Source of the DNA: Phycisphaerales bacterium
Lineage (GTDB): Bacteria > Planctomycetota > Phycisphaerae > UBA1845 > Fen-1342
Direction: 5' to 3'
NCBI GenBank assembly: GCA_022839625.1
Contig: JALHJL010000015.1
Span: 27,436 to 91,435, forward strand
Length of the DNA: 64,000 nucleotides
Shown here: one piece after another, positions 49,824 to 58,584 of the stretch
How the letters are laid out: the number at the start of each line of letters is the position of its first letter
Numbering within the stretch: the stretch's first letter is position 1
Program-made: the position numbers and the translations under genes
Notes under the pieces: generated by a model
Seen by the model: only the letters and a program-made list of their open reading frames with translations
What the model was told of the DNA's origin: nothing
Database searches by the model: none

Positions 49824-50747
49824 TCAACAGACACCTGCGGCGGCCGGGCGGGACGGGTCGGCAGGGGTATCCGTCCAGGGTGCGAGCCCCAGGTGCCGCT
49901 CCACGTCCTTCGCGTCGATACGCGGGATGGCAAAGCTGTGGCCGTCCCACTCGCCCATCGCCTCGAGCGTGCCTTCAAACCCGGCCGCTTGCAGCGCGGG
50001 CGTGATCTGCTCGACTGTCGCCCCGAATCGCGGGCGCATCGGGAGCACGAGATAACGGGTCGGCTGCAACCCGTGGCGGATCATCGCCGCGCGGCACGGC
50101 AACACCTCCTCGCGCACGTATGCATCGGGGTCGCCGCCGAACGCGCGATGACTCACGGTGTGCACGCCGAACTCGGCGCAGCGAAATCCGCGGTATTCCT
50201 CCGGGCGTGCGAACCGGCCGGCGAGCAAGCGGGCTTCTTCCACGTCGGGCGGGCCCAGCAGCTCGCGGGCCTGCGGATCGTCGAAGACCAGGTTGCACGC
50301 GCCCTTGAGATAGCGCCGGTAGGGATTGGTCTCATACGAGTAGATGCGGTCGATGTAAGCGCGTTGATCGGCCGTGAGCGCGGGCGTCGGCAACCTCCGA
50401 CCGGGCAGGGCCAGGAGAATGTGCAACCGGTGGGCAACGGGGTACACCGGCTGCTCCTGCCACGGTCCGCTGATGAGTGCCGTGTGCGTCGGTAGGCCCT
50501 CCTTCTCGCACCACGGCAGCACGTTGCGAAGCCAGTCCACGGTGCCGTCGTCGCCGGTGATGTACAGCGTGTTCGCGCTGGCCGCCGTGCGCAATTCAGA
50601 GAGCGGACGGAACTGCCAGCCGTGTGCCAGCGCCTGCCGGACCTGGTGCTGAAACCGCGCCAGTGGGATCGGGGAGCTCCCCGGCACCGCCGGCACCTCC
50701 GGCGTCGAGACCGAGTGATACATCAGCACGACTTTGCGGAAGGGCAT
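49824..50747 (-). CDS. Polysaccharide deacetylase-family protein (NodB-like)
   Basis: 307 aa. The N-terminus MPFRKVVLMYHSVSTPE is the usual opening of the NodB-homology family. The first metal/catalytic motif reads ITGDDGTVDW, where the family norm is T/S-F-D-D-G; the second motif is VHTVSHRAF (H-x3-H type). The middle holds YSYETNPYRRYLKGACNLVF, and the final barrel strands TRYLVLPMRPRFGA and FEGTLEAMGEWDG. It likely removes acetyl groups from a surface glycan. With no signal peptide, action is cytoplasmic or the family is repurposed, as in precursors of export polysaccharides. Confidence 0.8.
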   Translation of the reverse strand: MPFRKVVLMYHSVSTPEVPAVPGSSPIPLARFQHQVRQALAHGWQFRPLSELRTAASANTLYITGDDGTVDWLRNVLPWCEKEGLPTHTALISGPWQEQPVYPVAHRLHILLALPGRRLPTPALTADQRAYIDRIYSYETNPYRRYLKGACNLVFDDPQARELLGPPDVEEARLLAGRFARPEEYRGFRCAEFGVHTVSHRAFGGDPDAYVREEVLPCRAAMIRHGLQPTRYLVLPMRPRFGATVEQITPALQAAGFEGTLEAMGEWDGHSFAIPRIDAKDVERHLGLAPWTDTPADPSRPAAAGVC

Positions 50748-50881
50748 GGTCCGACCTCAGCGCAACGGGACACGGGCGCCCCCGACGCCGACCGTTTGAT
50801 AATCCTTCGGCCGGCAGCTTCCGCGTCTTGAGTGCCGGCGGCGGTGCCACAGGCCGGACACGGGGTTCCGGCGCTGCGAGC

Positions 50882-52240
50882 TCACAGCTCGCGCGGGCCG
50901 AGCGTGGCGACGCAGAGCCGGTCGAGCGGCAGGCGGCGGGCGCAGGCCGCGACCTGGTCCACGGTGACCCGCCGCAACTCATCGAGCTTGACCTGGCGGC
51001 CGATGGGCCGGCCGACGTGAAAGAGGTCGTCGCTCAGCTCGCCGGCGCGGGCGCGAGTCAAGTCGTCCTCGGTCTCGAGCTGCGCGATCAGGCCGTCGCG
51101 GGCGCGGTTCGTCTCGGCTTCCGTGAGGTCCTCGCCGAGGCGGCGCAGCTCGCGGAGCAACGTCGTGTAGGTCTGGCCACACCGCTCGGGCGTCGCGCTG
51201 GCCCCGAGGTGAATCACGCCCCTGCCGCGCAGCTGCTCGTGCCACGCGCCGACCCAGTACACTAGCCCCTGTTTCTCGCGGACCTCCGTAAACAGCCGCG
51301 CGCTCATGCCGCCCGAAAGGACACCCAGCAGAACCTGCTCGGTGGGGAAGTCCGCGTGCTCGCGCGGCAGTCCGGGCAGCGTGATGCCGATGTACTGCTG
51401 CTCCAGCTCCTTGTGCCGGTGCGCGCGGGCGGGACAGAACTCGAAGCCCGCCGGCTCACGGCCGCTATGCTCCGCCGCGCCGAAGCCGGCGAAACAGCGG
51501 TCAAGCTGACGCGCGAGGCGGGCGGGCTCGATCGGGCCGGCCGCGACCACCTGGAGGCGGCCCGCGCAGTATTCACGGCGCCAATACTCACGGATGACTT
51601 CCGGCGTCAGGCGGGCCAGCGACTCCGGCGTGCCGCCGGGGTGCCGGCCGAGGACGGGCCCCAGCGTCAAGCGCTGAATCATGACGCGCAGCAATTCCTG
51701 CGGCTCGTCCTCCATTTGTCGGAGTTCCTGCTGCGCGAGCTCGACGGCCACGCGGCAGGCGTCGTCGGGGAACGTGGGGCGGCGGATCATCTCGGCAACC
51801 AGCTCGACCACTTGCGGCACGAACTCCGGCAGGCACAGGACCCGCAACAGCGTGGATTGCCGCCCGGTGACCGAGCCCCACTTCGCCCCAAGCTGGTCGA
51901 AAGCGTCCGCCAGCCCGCGCCCGTCGTGCTTCTGCGTGCCCTTGGAGAGCGTGCGTTCCACGACGGTGCTGACGCCGGTCTGGTCGAGCGGATCTTTTCC
52001 CGAGCCGACGAGCATTCGGAAGCAGAGCACGACCGTGTTGCGTTCGGGCAGGACGTCGGCGGCGAACTCGACGCCGCTGTCGAGCACTTCGTGGACGAAC
52101 TGGGCCGCTGGAGCGCTTGCTCCCCGGGGGGGATGCAGCGACCGGGCTCCGTGGCGAGAACCCAGGGCGGACAGCGCTGGACCGGGGCGGCCGAGGCCGG
52201 GCCCACCAGCGGCGTAGCTCGGCTGATTGGCAGGCGACAT
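50882..52240 (-). CDS. M16-family (insulinase-like) protein lacking the HxxEH zinc site
   Basis: 452 aa from ATG 52240, which overlaps the phosphomannomutase stop (ATGA). The M16 two-domain fold is clear: LPERNTVVLCFRMLVGSG, FDQLGAKWGSVTGRQSTLL, YIGITLPGLPREHADFPTEQ, LSGGMSARLFTEVREKQGLVY and RARDGLIAQLETEDDL. At the normal zinc motif HxxEH the protein has T92-VV-E95-R96, so both His ligands are lost. Such subunits usually pair with an active M16 partner, but none is adjacent. It may be a structural or regulatory half. No signal peptide is seen. Confidence 0.82.
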   Translation of the reverse strand: MSPANQPSYAAGGPGLGRPGPALSALGSRHGARSLHPPRGASAPAAQFVHEVLDSGVEFAADVLPERNTVVLCFRMLVGSGKDPLDQTGVSTVVERTLSKGTQKHDGRGLADAFDQLGAKWGSVTGRQSTLLRVLCLPEFVPQVVELVAEMIRRPTFPDDACRVAVELAQQELRQMEDEPQELLRVMIQRLTLGPVLGRHPGGTPESLARLTPEVIREYWRREYCAGRLQVVAAGPIEPARLARQLDRCFAGFGAAEHSGREPAGFEFCPARAHRHKELEQQYIGITLPGLPREHADFPTEQVLLGVLSGGMSARLFTEVREKQGLVYWVGAWHEQLRGRGVIHLGASATPERCGQTYTTLLRELRRLGEDLTEAETNRARDGLIAQLETEDDLTRARAGELSDDLFHVGRPIGRQVKLDELRRVTVDQVAACARRLPLDRLCVATLGPREL

Positions 52241-53838
52241 CAGTGCGCCACCGGGTTGCCGAGCAGGGGCGTCAGTTCGGCGAGCTTCTGCGCGAGCACG
52301 GTGTCGTTCGCCGCCTCCATGTTCAGCCGCAGCAGCGGTTCGGTGTTGGACGCACGGATGTTGAACCACCAGTCGGGGTATTGCACCGTCACGCCGTCGA
52401 GGTAGTCGATCTGGGCATCCTTGTACTTGTCGGCGATGCGCTGGAACGTCCCCTGCTTGTCCTCGTTCTCGAAGTTCTGCTCGCCGCTGCTGGCGTAGAT
52501 GTTGAGCGGCTCGATGAGCTCCGCCAGCGACTTGCCGGTGCGGGTGAGGCTGTTGGCGACCGCGATGAACGCCAGCAGGCCGGAATCGCAGTAGTAGAAA
52601 TCGCGGAAGTAGAAGTGCCCGCTCAGCTCGCCGCCGAAGACCGCGTTGCACTCGGCCAACGTGCGTTTCATGAAGACGTGGCCGACCCGCTCGCGGCGCG
52701 GGATGCCGCCGGCTTTCTCGATGATCTCCGGGACGATGCGGCTGGAGCGCAGGTCGTACACCACGGTCGACCCCGGCCGCTCGCGCAGGTAGTCGCCGGC
52801 CAGCAGCGCCGTCACCAGGTCGGGGCGCACGATGTCCGCGTTGCCGTCCACAAACACGCACCGGTCCGCGTCGCCGTCAAAACAAGCCCCCAGGTCGGCC
52901 TGGTGCTCGCGCACCGCCGCGCGAAGCTGCGCGAGATTAGCCGGCACGAGCGGGTTCGGCGGATGGACGAACTCGCCGTCGTGCTCGAAGTTCAGCGGGA
53001 TGATCGTCAGGTTCGGCACGCCGGCGAAGACGATCGGGAACCAACGGCCGGCCATGCCGTTGGAAGCGTCCACGACGACCTTGAGCGGGCGGGGCGGCCG
53101 CAGGAAACGGCGCAAGTACGCGCGATACGGCTCCGAGAGGTCGAGCGGTCGGATCGGGCTGAGTTCCGGCACGACGTGGCGTGAGATGGCCTTGGCGATG
53201 CGCTCGATTTCCTTGAGGCCCGTCTCGGCCCCGATCGGTTTGCCCTTGGCACCGCAGATTTTGAACCCGTTGTAGTTGGACGGGTTGTGGCTCGCAGTGG
53301 TCTGCACGCCGCCGCAGCAGGGCATATAGTTTGTCGCGAAGTAGATCTGCGGCGTGTCAGTCAGGCCGATGTCGATCACCGGTGCCCCGACTGCCGCCGC
53401 ACCTTCCATGAAGGCGTGACTGAGCCGCTTGCTCGACTTGCGCATGTCCCGGCCGACAATCAGCGTGTTCATCTTGGAATCGCTCCGGTCGAAGCCGGTC
53501 AACGTGGTGCGCAGGAATTGGGCGGTCGCGTTGCCGATCCGCCAGGCCACGTCCTCATTCAGCGGCTCGGGCACCGTCGCCCGTACGTCGTAGGCCTTGA
53601 ATACCTTTTCGATCATGTCGCGTTTTTCCATCTCCAAGACCATCCGCGACGGCGGACGCACGCCGGTCGGACCGGCGGGGGCATAGTACGGCGTCCGTCC
53701 CATCTCGTCGTCGTTGAACTGGCAGCCGGGGCACTTGCGGAAATTTGCCCGCCGGCGGCCCAGACAGATCGCGTCCGAGATCGGAATATGCTCCTCTCCC
53801 GGGCAGTGTCGCTGTTGCTCGTCGGATTGGTCGGGCAC
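52240..53838 (-). CDS. Phosphomannomutase/phosphoglucomutase with N-terminal Cys4 extension
   Basis: 532 aa. The alpha-D-phosphohexomutase core starts near residue 75 (IEKVFKAYDVRATVPEPL): phosphoserine loop TASHNPSNYNG (Ser183), magnesium loop DGDADRC (321-327), sugar-binding GGELSGHFYF and phosphate-binding RASNTEPLLRLN. It interconverts hexose 1- and 6-phosphates, supplying mannose-1-phosphate or glucose-1-phosphate for polysaccharide synthesis. Residues 1-70 are an extra segment with Cys12, Cys25, Cys36 and Cys39 (CPGEEHIPISD, CLGRRRANF, CPGCQF), resembling a zinc ribbon. The downstream M16-like gene overlaps by one nucleotide of the stop. Confidence 0.93.
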   Translation of the reverse strand: MPDQSDEQQRHCPGEEHIPISDAICLGRRRANFRKCPGCQFNDDEMGRTPYYAPAGPTGVRPPSRMVLEMEKRDMIEKVFKAYDVRATVPEPLNEDVAWRIGNATAQFLRTTLTGFDRSDSKMNTLIVGRDMRKSSKRLSHAFMEGAAAVGAPVIDIGLTDTPQIYFATNYMPCCGGVQTTASHNPSNYNGFKICGAKGKPIGAETGLKEIERIAKAISRHVVPELSPIRPLDLSEPYRAYLRRFLRPPRPLKVVVDASNGMAGRWFPIVFAGVPNLTIIPLNFEHDGEFVHPPNPLVPANLAQLRAAVREHQADLGACFDGDADRCVFVDGNADIVRPDLVTALLAGDYLRERPGSTVVYDLRSSRIVPEIIEKAGGIPRRERVGHVFMKRTLAECNAVFGGELSGHFYFRDFYYCDSGLLAFIAVANSLTRTGKSLAELIEPLNIYASSGEQNFENEDKQGTFQRIADKYKDAQIDYLDGVTVQYPDWWFNIRASNTEPLLRLNMEAANDTVLAQKLAELTPLLGNPVAH

Positions 53839-54018
53839 GGTTACGGCTCCCGCAACGGCTGTGCCGGATGCTAGCAGACCGTGGCAGAATCGGCTACCCT
53901 CGGCCCGCGGAACGCAACCTTAACGGCCGACTGTGCGGGCGCGTTGCCTGTCACCAGAACGGGCAAGATGCCCGCTGCACCCGCGCGACAGCGGCTGCGG
54001 CACACTGCGGTAGGGCCC

Positions 54019-55155
54019 ATGGACACGCAATTCGGAATCGTGGTGCCGCTGTGGAGCTACACGGCGGACGGCGGTGCGCTGCTCGAACGTGCGGCAGGCG
54101 AGGTCGGCCTGGATCACGTGACCGTCCCGGTCGTGACCGGTGCGCTGAGCGCGTTTCGCCTCGCTGCCGACCCGGAGCGGCCTTACTTCCGCACCGAGGG
54201 CGGCTGGCATTTCCCGCCCACGGCCAAGCTCTATGGCGCCTCCGGCGTGCGCCCGCCCAAGGCCGCGTGGTTTGGCACCGCCGATGCGCTGGCGCGGCTA
54301 CGCGAGCACCTGGACCGCCTCCACATCGCGCTGGTCGTCCGGATTGAACTGCGCGCCGTTCGAATCCTAGGCGAGCGGGAGCCGCACCTCGGCCAGCGCA
54401 ACGCCTGGGGACAGGAAGTGCCGCCTGCGGGGCTTTGTGCGTGCAATCCGTCGGTGCGCGAGCTCTTGCGCGCCACGCTCGAAGACCTCGGTCGGTACGA
54501 GGCGAAGAGCGTCGAGTTGGCTAACTGGCGGCCTGACCACGTCGTTTGGAGTACGCCGCCGCGACCGGCGCACTGGCGCGACCCCGCGATCCGGCAGTTG
54601 CTGGACACTTGCTTCTGTCCGGCGTGCCGTCAGACCGCGGAGCGGGCCGGAGTTGAGCCGGACCAGGCGGCGCGCCGCGTTCGCGTCTGCGTTCAGCGGC
54701 TCATCGACGCACCGCCCGGCGTGGAGCCTTCGACCGAGGCGGACGAGGTTGTGGCGGCGTATTGTGCCGCCCGAGTCGCCGACTGCGGGCTGTGGCTCCA
54801 GCGCCTGGCACAGGCCGACGCGCACCGTGACTGTCGCCTGCTGGACGGTCCTGAACCTCCGACCTCTTACGGCGACCTTCGCCCGGTTGCGCAGTTGTAC
54901 CGGCTGCCGGCCGATTCGCCGCTTGATAAGGAACACTTCGAGAGGCTCCTCCAGCTTCAGGCGCGGGACCGCTTCGCCGGCTGGAGCCTGCCCGCGTGGC
55001 GGCCCTGCTTCAACGCGGCTGCGAGCCTCGTGTTCGCAGTATCGGCAGCAACCGCGGCCGGTGTCCGAATCTACGATTTCGAGGGGCTTGATGAAGCCGC
55101 GCCGGACGCGGTCACGTGGCTGAAGCAGGCCGTGCGGTTTGCCCGGCGCGCTTAG
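54019..55155 (+). CDS. Hypothetical protein, possible glycosidase-like TIM barrel
   Basis: 378 aa from ATG 54019 (frame open to 53881). No signal peptide. Motifs that recall uncharacterised glycoside-hydrolase-like families are DHVTVPVVTGALSAFRLA near the start, AWGQEVPPAGLCACNPSVRE in the middle and a CFCPACRQTAERAGVEPDQA segment, in which a C-x-C-x2-C set precedes a helix. The end is ASLVFAVSAATAAGVRIYDF. I cannot name catalytic residues. It stands alone between the phosphomannomutase and the CNNM pair. Confidence 0.6.
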   Translation: MDTQFGIVVPLWSYTADGGALLERAAGEVGLDHVTVPVVTGALSAFRLAADPERPYFRTEGGWHFPPTAKLYGASGVRPPKAAWFGTADALARLREHLDRLHIALVVRIELRAVRILGEREPHLGQRNAWGQEVPPAGLCACNPSVRELLRATLEDLGRYEAKSVELANWRPDHVVWSTPPRPAHWRDPAIRQLLDTCFCPACRQTAERAGVEPDQAARRVRVCVQRLIDAPPGVEPSTEADEVVAAYCAARVADCGLWLQRLAQADAHRDCRLLDGPEPPTSYGDLRPVAQLYRLPADSPLDKEHFERLLQLQARDRFAGWSLPAWRPCFNAAASLVFAVSAATAAGVRIYDFEGLDEAAPDAVTWLKQAVRFARRA

Positions 55156-55221
55156 AACGCGGCGTCGGTGGCAGGTTGCATCCGCCGTAGCGGATTCCAC
55201 CTGCCCTGCGGGCACCGACGC

Positions 55222-56211
55222 CTACCAGACCTCCAGGTCTCCGACGATTTCCTCCACGAGGTCTTTGAGCGTCAGGATGCCGACGCAGTGGTTCGAGCGG
55301 TCCACGACGATGGCCATGGTTTGGCGGGCACGCTGGAGCTTGAGCAGCGCCGCCGAGACGCTCATGTATTCGCCGAGCGTCACGGGGGGCCGGGCGTGCG
55401 CCGCGATCGGCTTGTGGTCGCGGTCGGTGAGCACGTCGTACACGTTGACGATGCCCACGATATGCCGGGGATCGCCGCGGTAGATGGGCAGGCGCGACAG
55501 GTGCGCCATGCGCGCCGCGCGGAGGAAGTCGGCGCGCGGCACGTCCTCGGGCGCGAGGGCGGCCCGGCTGCGCGGGATCATCACGGTGCTGACCCGCACG
55601 CTGGACAGGTTCAGCACGCGCTCGATCACGTCGCGCTGAAAGTGCGTCAGGCCGCCGCGCACCGCACCCTCCCGCAGCAGGTGCAGCGTTTGCGCCCGCG
55701 GCACCAGTTCCGCCTCGTCATGAGCCCGGCAGGGATCGAGCCAGCGCAGCAGGGCCCGCGGCAGGGCCCGCAGCACGTGCGCCAGACCGGTCGCCCGGAT
55801 CAGCCACACCCACAGCCACAGCACCCAGCTCAACCCCGCCATCAGGCGGTTGCTCTCACGCCGGAACCAGTCCTTGGGAATGACTCCGCCGAAAACCAGC
55901 AGCAGCGGCGTGACGATCGCGGTGGCGTACAGCTCCGCCAGCCCTTCCGCCACCGCCGCGTGCAGCAGCAGGGCCGTAACACAGGCGGTCGCGACGTAAT
56001 CGGCCAGGTTCGTGCCTACCAGGGCACTCACGACCACGTCCTCCGGGCGTCGCAGGAGCGGCTCCAGCCGCAGCGCCGCCGGCTCGCGCTGCTCGCAGGC
56101 CACGCGCAGCCGCACGCGATCGAGGCAATACACGCCGGTCTCCGTGCCGGAAGCGATGGCGCTGACCACCACGGCGGCGAGCAGGCCGGCAATCAGGAGC
56201 GCGACGATCAT
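55222..56211 (-). CDS. CNNM/CBS-domain membrane protein (HlyC/CorC family), second copy
   Basis: 329 aa. An N-terminal CNNM (DUF21) domain with four membrane segments (IVALLIAGLLAAVVVSAIAS, TNLADYVATACVTALLL, LSWVLWLWVWLIRATGL) is followed by two CBS domains (SVRVSTVMIPRSRAALAP, QRARQTMAIVVDRSNHCVGI). This family mediates magnesium or cobalt efflux; it was named haemolysin C on weak grounds. The copy is shorter than its neighbour and lacks the C-terminal CorC/HlyC transporter-associated domain. Its ATG overlaps the upstream gene by 4 nt. Confidence 0.9.
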   Translation of the reverse strand: MIVALLIAGLLAAVVVSAIASGTETGVYCLDRVRLRVACEQREPAALRLEPLLRRPEDVVVSALVGTNLADYVATACVTALLLHAAVAEGLAELYATAIVTPLLLVFGGVIPKDWFRRESNRLMAGLSWVLWLWVWLIRATGLAHVLRALPRALLRWLDPCRAHDEAELVPRAQTLHLLREGAVRGGLTHFQRDVIERVLNLSSVRVSTVMIPRSRAALAPEDVPRADFLRAARMAHLSRLPIYRGDPRHIVGIVNVYDVLTDRDHKPIAAHARPPVTLGEYMSVSAALLKLQRARQTMAIVVDRSNHCVGILTLKDLVEEIVGDLEVW

Positions 56212-57536
56212 GGCACCTCCTGGGGGGATTCGGCGACGTCGCGCAGCCGCAGGCGGAGCCGGTCGATGCGCCGGCGGCGCATGCGCGTGACTTGCAGCTC
56301 GACGTTGCCGAGTTCCACGACGTCGCCCACCTGGGCCGGCCGCCCCAGTCGCGCCATGACCAGCCCGCCGACCGTGGCAACCCGCTCGACCCGGTGCGGC
56401 AAGCCGAAGGTATCCACCCAGTAGTGGACGCTAAGCTGGCCGCTGATGTCATACGCGCCGTCGGGCAGCGGCTGGATGTCCGGCTCGTCGAGGGCGTCCT
56501 CGGGATCGTGCAACTCGCCGACGATCTGCTCCAACACGTCTTCCAGGGTCACGAGCCCCGCGACGCCGCCGTATTCGTCGACGGCGATCGCCAGTTGGGT
56601 CTTCGTACTGCGGAAGTGCACGAGCAGTTGCTCGCAGGTGGCGAGCTCGGGCACGAAGTGGACGGGCTGCACGAGGTCCGCGAGCGGCGTGTCCGGATTG
56701 AGGAACAGGACCTTCGCATAGACGAGGCCGACGAGGTTGTCGGGCGTGCCGTCGTACACGGGGATCTTCTTGTAGCGCGTGGTACGCATCAGTTCGCAAA
56801 GCCCCTCCGGCGTGCCGTGGACTTCGTAAGCGGTCATTTCGACCCGCGGCACCATCACGTCGCGCACCCGTACGTGACCAAGATCGATCACCGCCCGCAG
56901 AAACGTGTCCTCCAGCGGCATCAACGTGCCGCCGCGCCGGCTCAGTTCCAGGAGCGCCCGCAGCTCGACCCGCGACAGCTCGGCGGCGGCCTTCGGGGTT
57001 CGGTGGGCCTTCGGCATCACCAAGCGCTCAAACGGCCTGACCAGCACCCAGTCGAGTACCCGCCCCAGGGGTTCCGCGACGAACCCCGCCGCGCGCACGA
57101 TCGTCGCCGACACGGGCGCCGCCCGATCCGCCAGACTCACGCCAACCACCTTCGGCAGCACCTCTCCGAAGACGACGATCAACAGCACGCTGGCCGCCCC
57201 GGCGATGGGCGTCATCCAGGCCCCCAGCGGCCCGGCGAGGCGGGCACACAGCACGTAGGAGACCGCGAAGAACAGGACGTTCACGGCCGTGTTCGTGACC
57301 AGCAATATCATGAGCGTGCGCTTCGGGCGCCGCATGAGCCGGGCCACCAGGCGCCGAAACGGGTTGGCACTGCCAGCCGCCCGCTCGATCTGCAAGGGGG
57401 TCAGCGAGAACAGGACCGCCTCGCTCCCGGAGAACGAGCCCGACAGGAGGAGCAGCACAAACACGGCGGCGAGATGAAAGGCGATGCTGACGCCGCTGGG
57501 GTCGGCCGAGGCAGTTCCTGCGATGTCACCGCTCAT
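56208..57536 (-). CDS. CNNM/CBS/CorC-domain membrane protein (HlyC/CorC family), first copy
   Basis: 442 aa and of full length. CNNM domain at about 10-200 with GSFSGSEAVLFSLTPLQIER (the conserved S-G-x-E-A-A/V-L-F-S-L motif), then two CBS domains (VRVRDVMVPRVEMTAYEV, STKTQLAIAVDEYGGVAGLV) and a C-terminal CorC/HlyC domain with YDISGQLSVHYWVDTFGL. Together with the following copy it may form a heteromeric divalent-cation transporter; the 4-nt overlap supports co-translation. No regulatory RNA, such as a magnesium leader, is seen upstream. Confidence 0.92.
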   Translation of the reverse strand: MSGDIAGTASADPSGVSIAFHLAAVFVLLLLSGSFSGSEAVLFSLTPLQIERAAGSANPFRRLVARLMRRPKRTLMILLVTNTAVNVLFFAVSYVLCARLAGPLGAWMTPIAGAASVLLIVVFGEVLPKVVGVSLADRAAPVSATIVRAAGFVAEPLGRVLDWVLVRPFERLVMPKAHRTPKAAAELSRVELRALLELSRRGGTLMPLEDTFLRAVIDLGHVRVRDVMVPRVEMTAYEVHGTPEGLCELMRTTRYKKIPVYDGTPDNLVGLVYAKVLFLNPDTPLADLVQPVHFVPELATCEQLLVHFRSTKTQLAIAVDEYGGVAGLVTLEDVLEQIVGELHDPEDALDEPDIQPLPDGAYDISGQLSVHYWVDTFGLPHRVERVATVGGLVMARLGRPAQVGDVVELGNVELQVTRMRRRRIDRLRLRLRDVAESPQEVP

Positions 57537-57631
57537 CCAATCGACCGCCGTTCAGACTTGTCCCCTGCCAGCGTATCCGATTGCGCCGACCGCCGCCACG
57601 AGCACGGGCCGGCGCGGGGCGCGGGCAGCGC

Positions 57632-58237
57632 TCACGCTTTTCGACGGCCGCGAAACGCCGCCTCGAGCATGGCCCGGTTGGCGAACTCGATTTGGGAGCC
57701 CGGCGCGATCCCGCACGCCAGGCGCGTGATGCTCACGCCGCTATCCGCCAGCAGGCTGGTGATGTGCAGTGCCGTCGCGTCGCCCTCGACGGTGGGGTTG
57801 GTCGCGAGGATCACTTCGCGGACCTGGCCGGCCTTTACCCGGTGAACCAAGGCGCCAATCGTAAGGTCCTCGGGGCCGATCCCCTCGAGCGGCGCAATGT
57901 GTCCCAGCAGCACGTGATATACGCCGGTGATGAGCCCCGTCGCCTCCAGGTTGAGCAGGTCCTTCGGCTGTTCGACCACCACGATCTGGCCGGCGTCACG
58001 GCGGCCGTCCGCACAGATGCTGCACAGCTCGCCGTCCGCCAGGTTGAAGCAGCGGGCGCACGGCCGAATCTCGTCCTTGATCGCCGTGATCGCGCCGGCC
58101 AGTGCCAGGGCCTCGTCGCGGCCGGCCTTCAGGAGGTGAAACGCGACGCGCTCGGCGGAGCGCGTGCCGATGCCGGGCAGCTTCTTCAGCTCGTTCATCA
58201 ATCGCTGGAGCGGACCGCCGGGCGGCGCGCCGTTCAC
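57632..58237 (-). CDS. recR: Recombination mediator RecR
   Basis: 201 aa of expected length. Helix-hairpin-helix LMNELKKLPGIGTRSAERVA, a four-cysteine zinc finger (CARCFNLADGELCSIC), the Toprim domain starting IVVVEQPKDLLNLEATGL, and the Walker-like end. With RecF/RecO it loads RecA at gaps in single-stranded DNA. It overlaps ybaB by 4 nt in the conserved dnaX-ybaB-recR operon. Confidence 0.97.
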   Translation of the reverse strand: MNGAPPGGPLQRLMNELKKLPGIGTRSAERVAFHLLKAGRDEALALAGAITAIKDEIRPCARCFNLADGELCSICADGRRDAGQIVVVEQPKDLLNLEATGLITGVYHVLLGHIAPLEGIGPEDLTIGALVHRVKAGQVREVILATNPTVEGDATALHITSLLADSGVSITRLACGIAPGSQIEFANRAMLEAAFRGRRKA

Positions 58238-58581
58238 GGCGGGCCCCCGCCGAAAAGGTCGGTCATCCCGGGCAGGTTCAGCCCACCGGTGAGTTCCTGC
58301 ATCTCTTTCTGGACTGCCTCGCGGCTGCGGGCCACGGCGTCACGGACGGCGGCGCAGATCAGGTCCTCGAGCATCTCGACGTCGCCGGCCTGGACGAGAA
58401 CCGGGTCGATTCGCACGTTGACCAGCTCGCCGCGACCGTCGACAGTCGCGCACACCTGGCCCCCGGCCGCCTCGCCGGCGAAGCGGGCAGCCTGCAACCG
58501 CTCGTTCATCTGCTGCGCGGTCTGCTTGATCTGGCCCGCGTTCTTGAGCAGGTTCATCAGTTGGCCGAGGTTTCCCAACAT
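58234..58581 (-). CDS. YbaB/EbfC nucleoid-associated protein
   Basis: 115 aa. Small homodimeric DNA-binding protein: N-terminal helix LGQLMNLLKNAGQIKQTAQQ, then AGGQVCATVDGRGELVNVRI and a C-terminal helix ending in the Gly-rich LNLPGMTDLFGGG. It lies 3 bp after dnaX and overlaps recR by 4 nt, which is the standard operon order for this protein. Confidence 0.95.
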   Translation of the reverse strand: MLGNLGQLMNLLKNAGQIKQTAQQMNERLQAARFAGEAAGGQVCATVDGRGELVNVRIDPVLVQAGDVEMLEDLICAAVRDAVARSREAVQKEMQELTGGLNLPGMTDLFGGGPP

Positions 58582-58584
58582 GCT

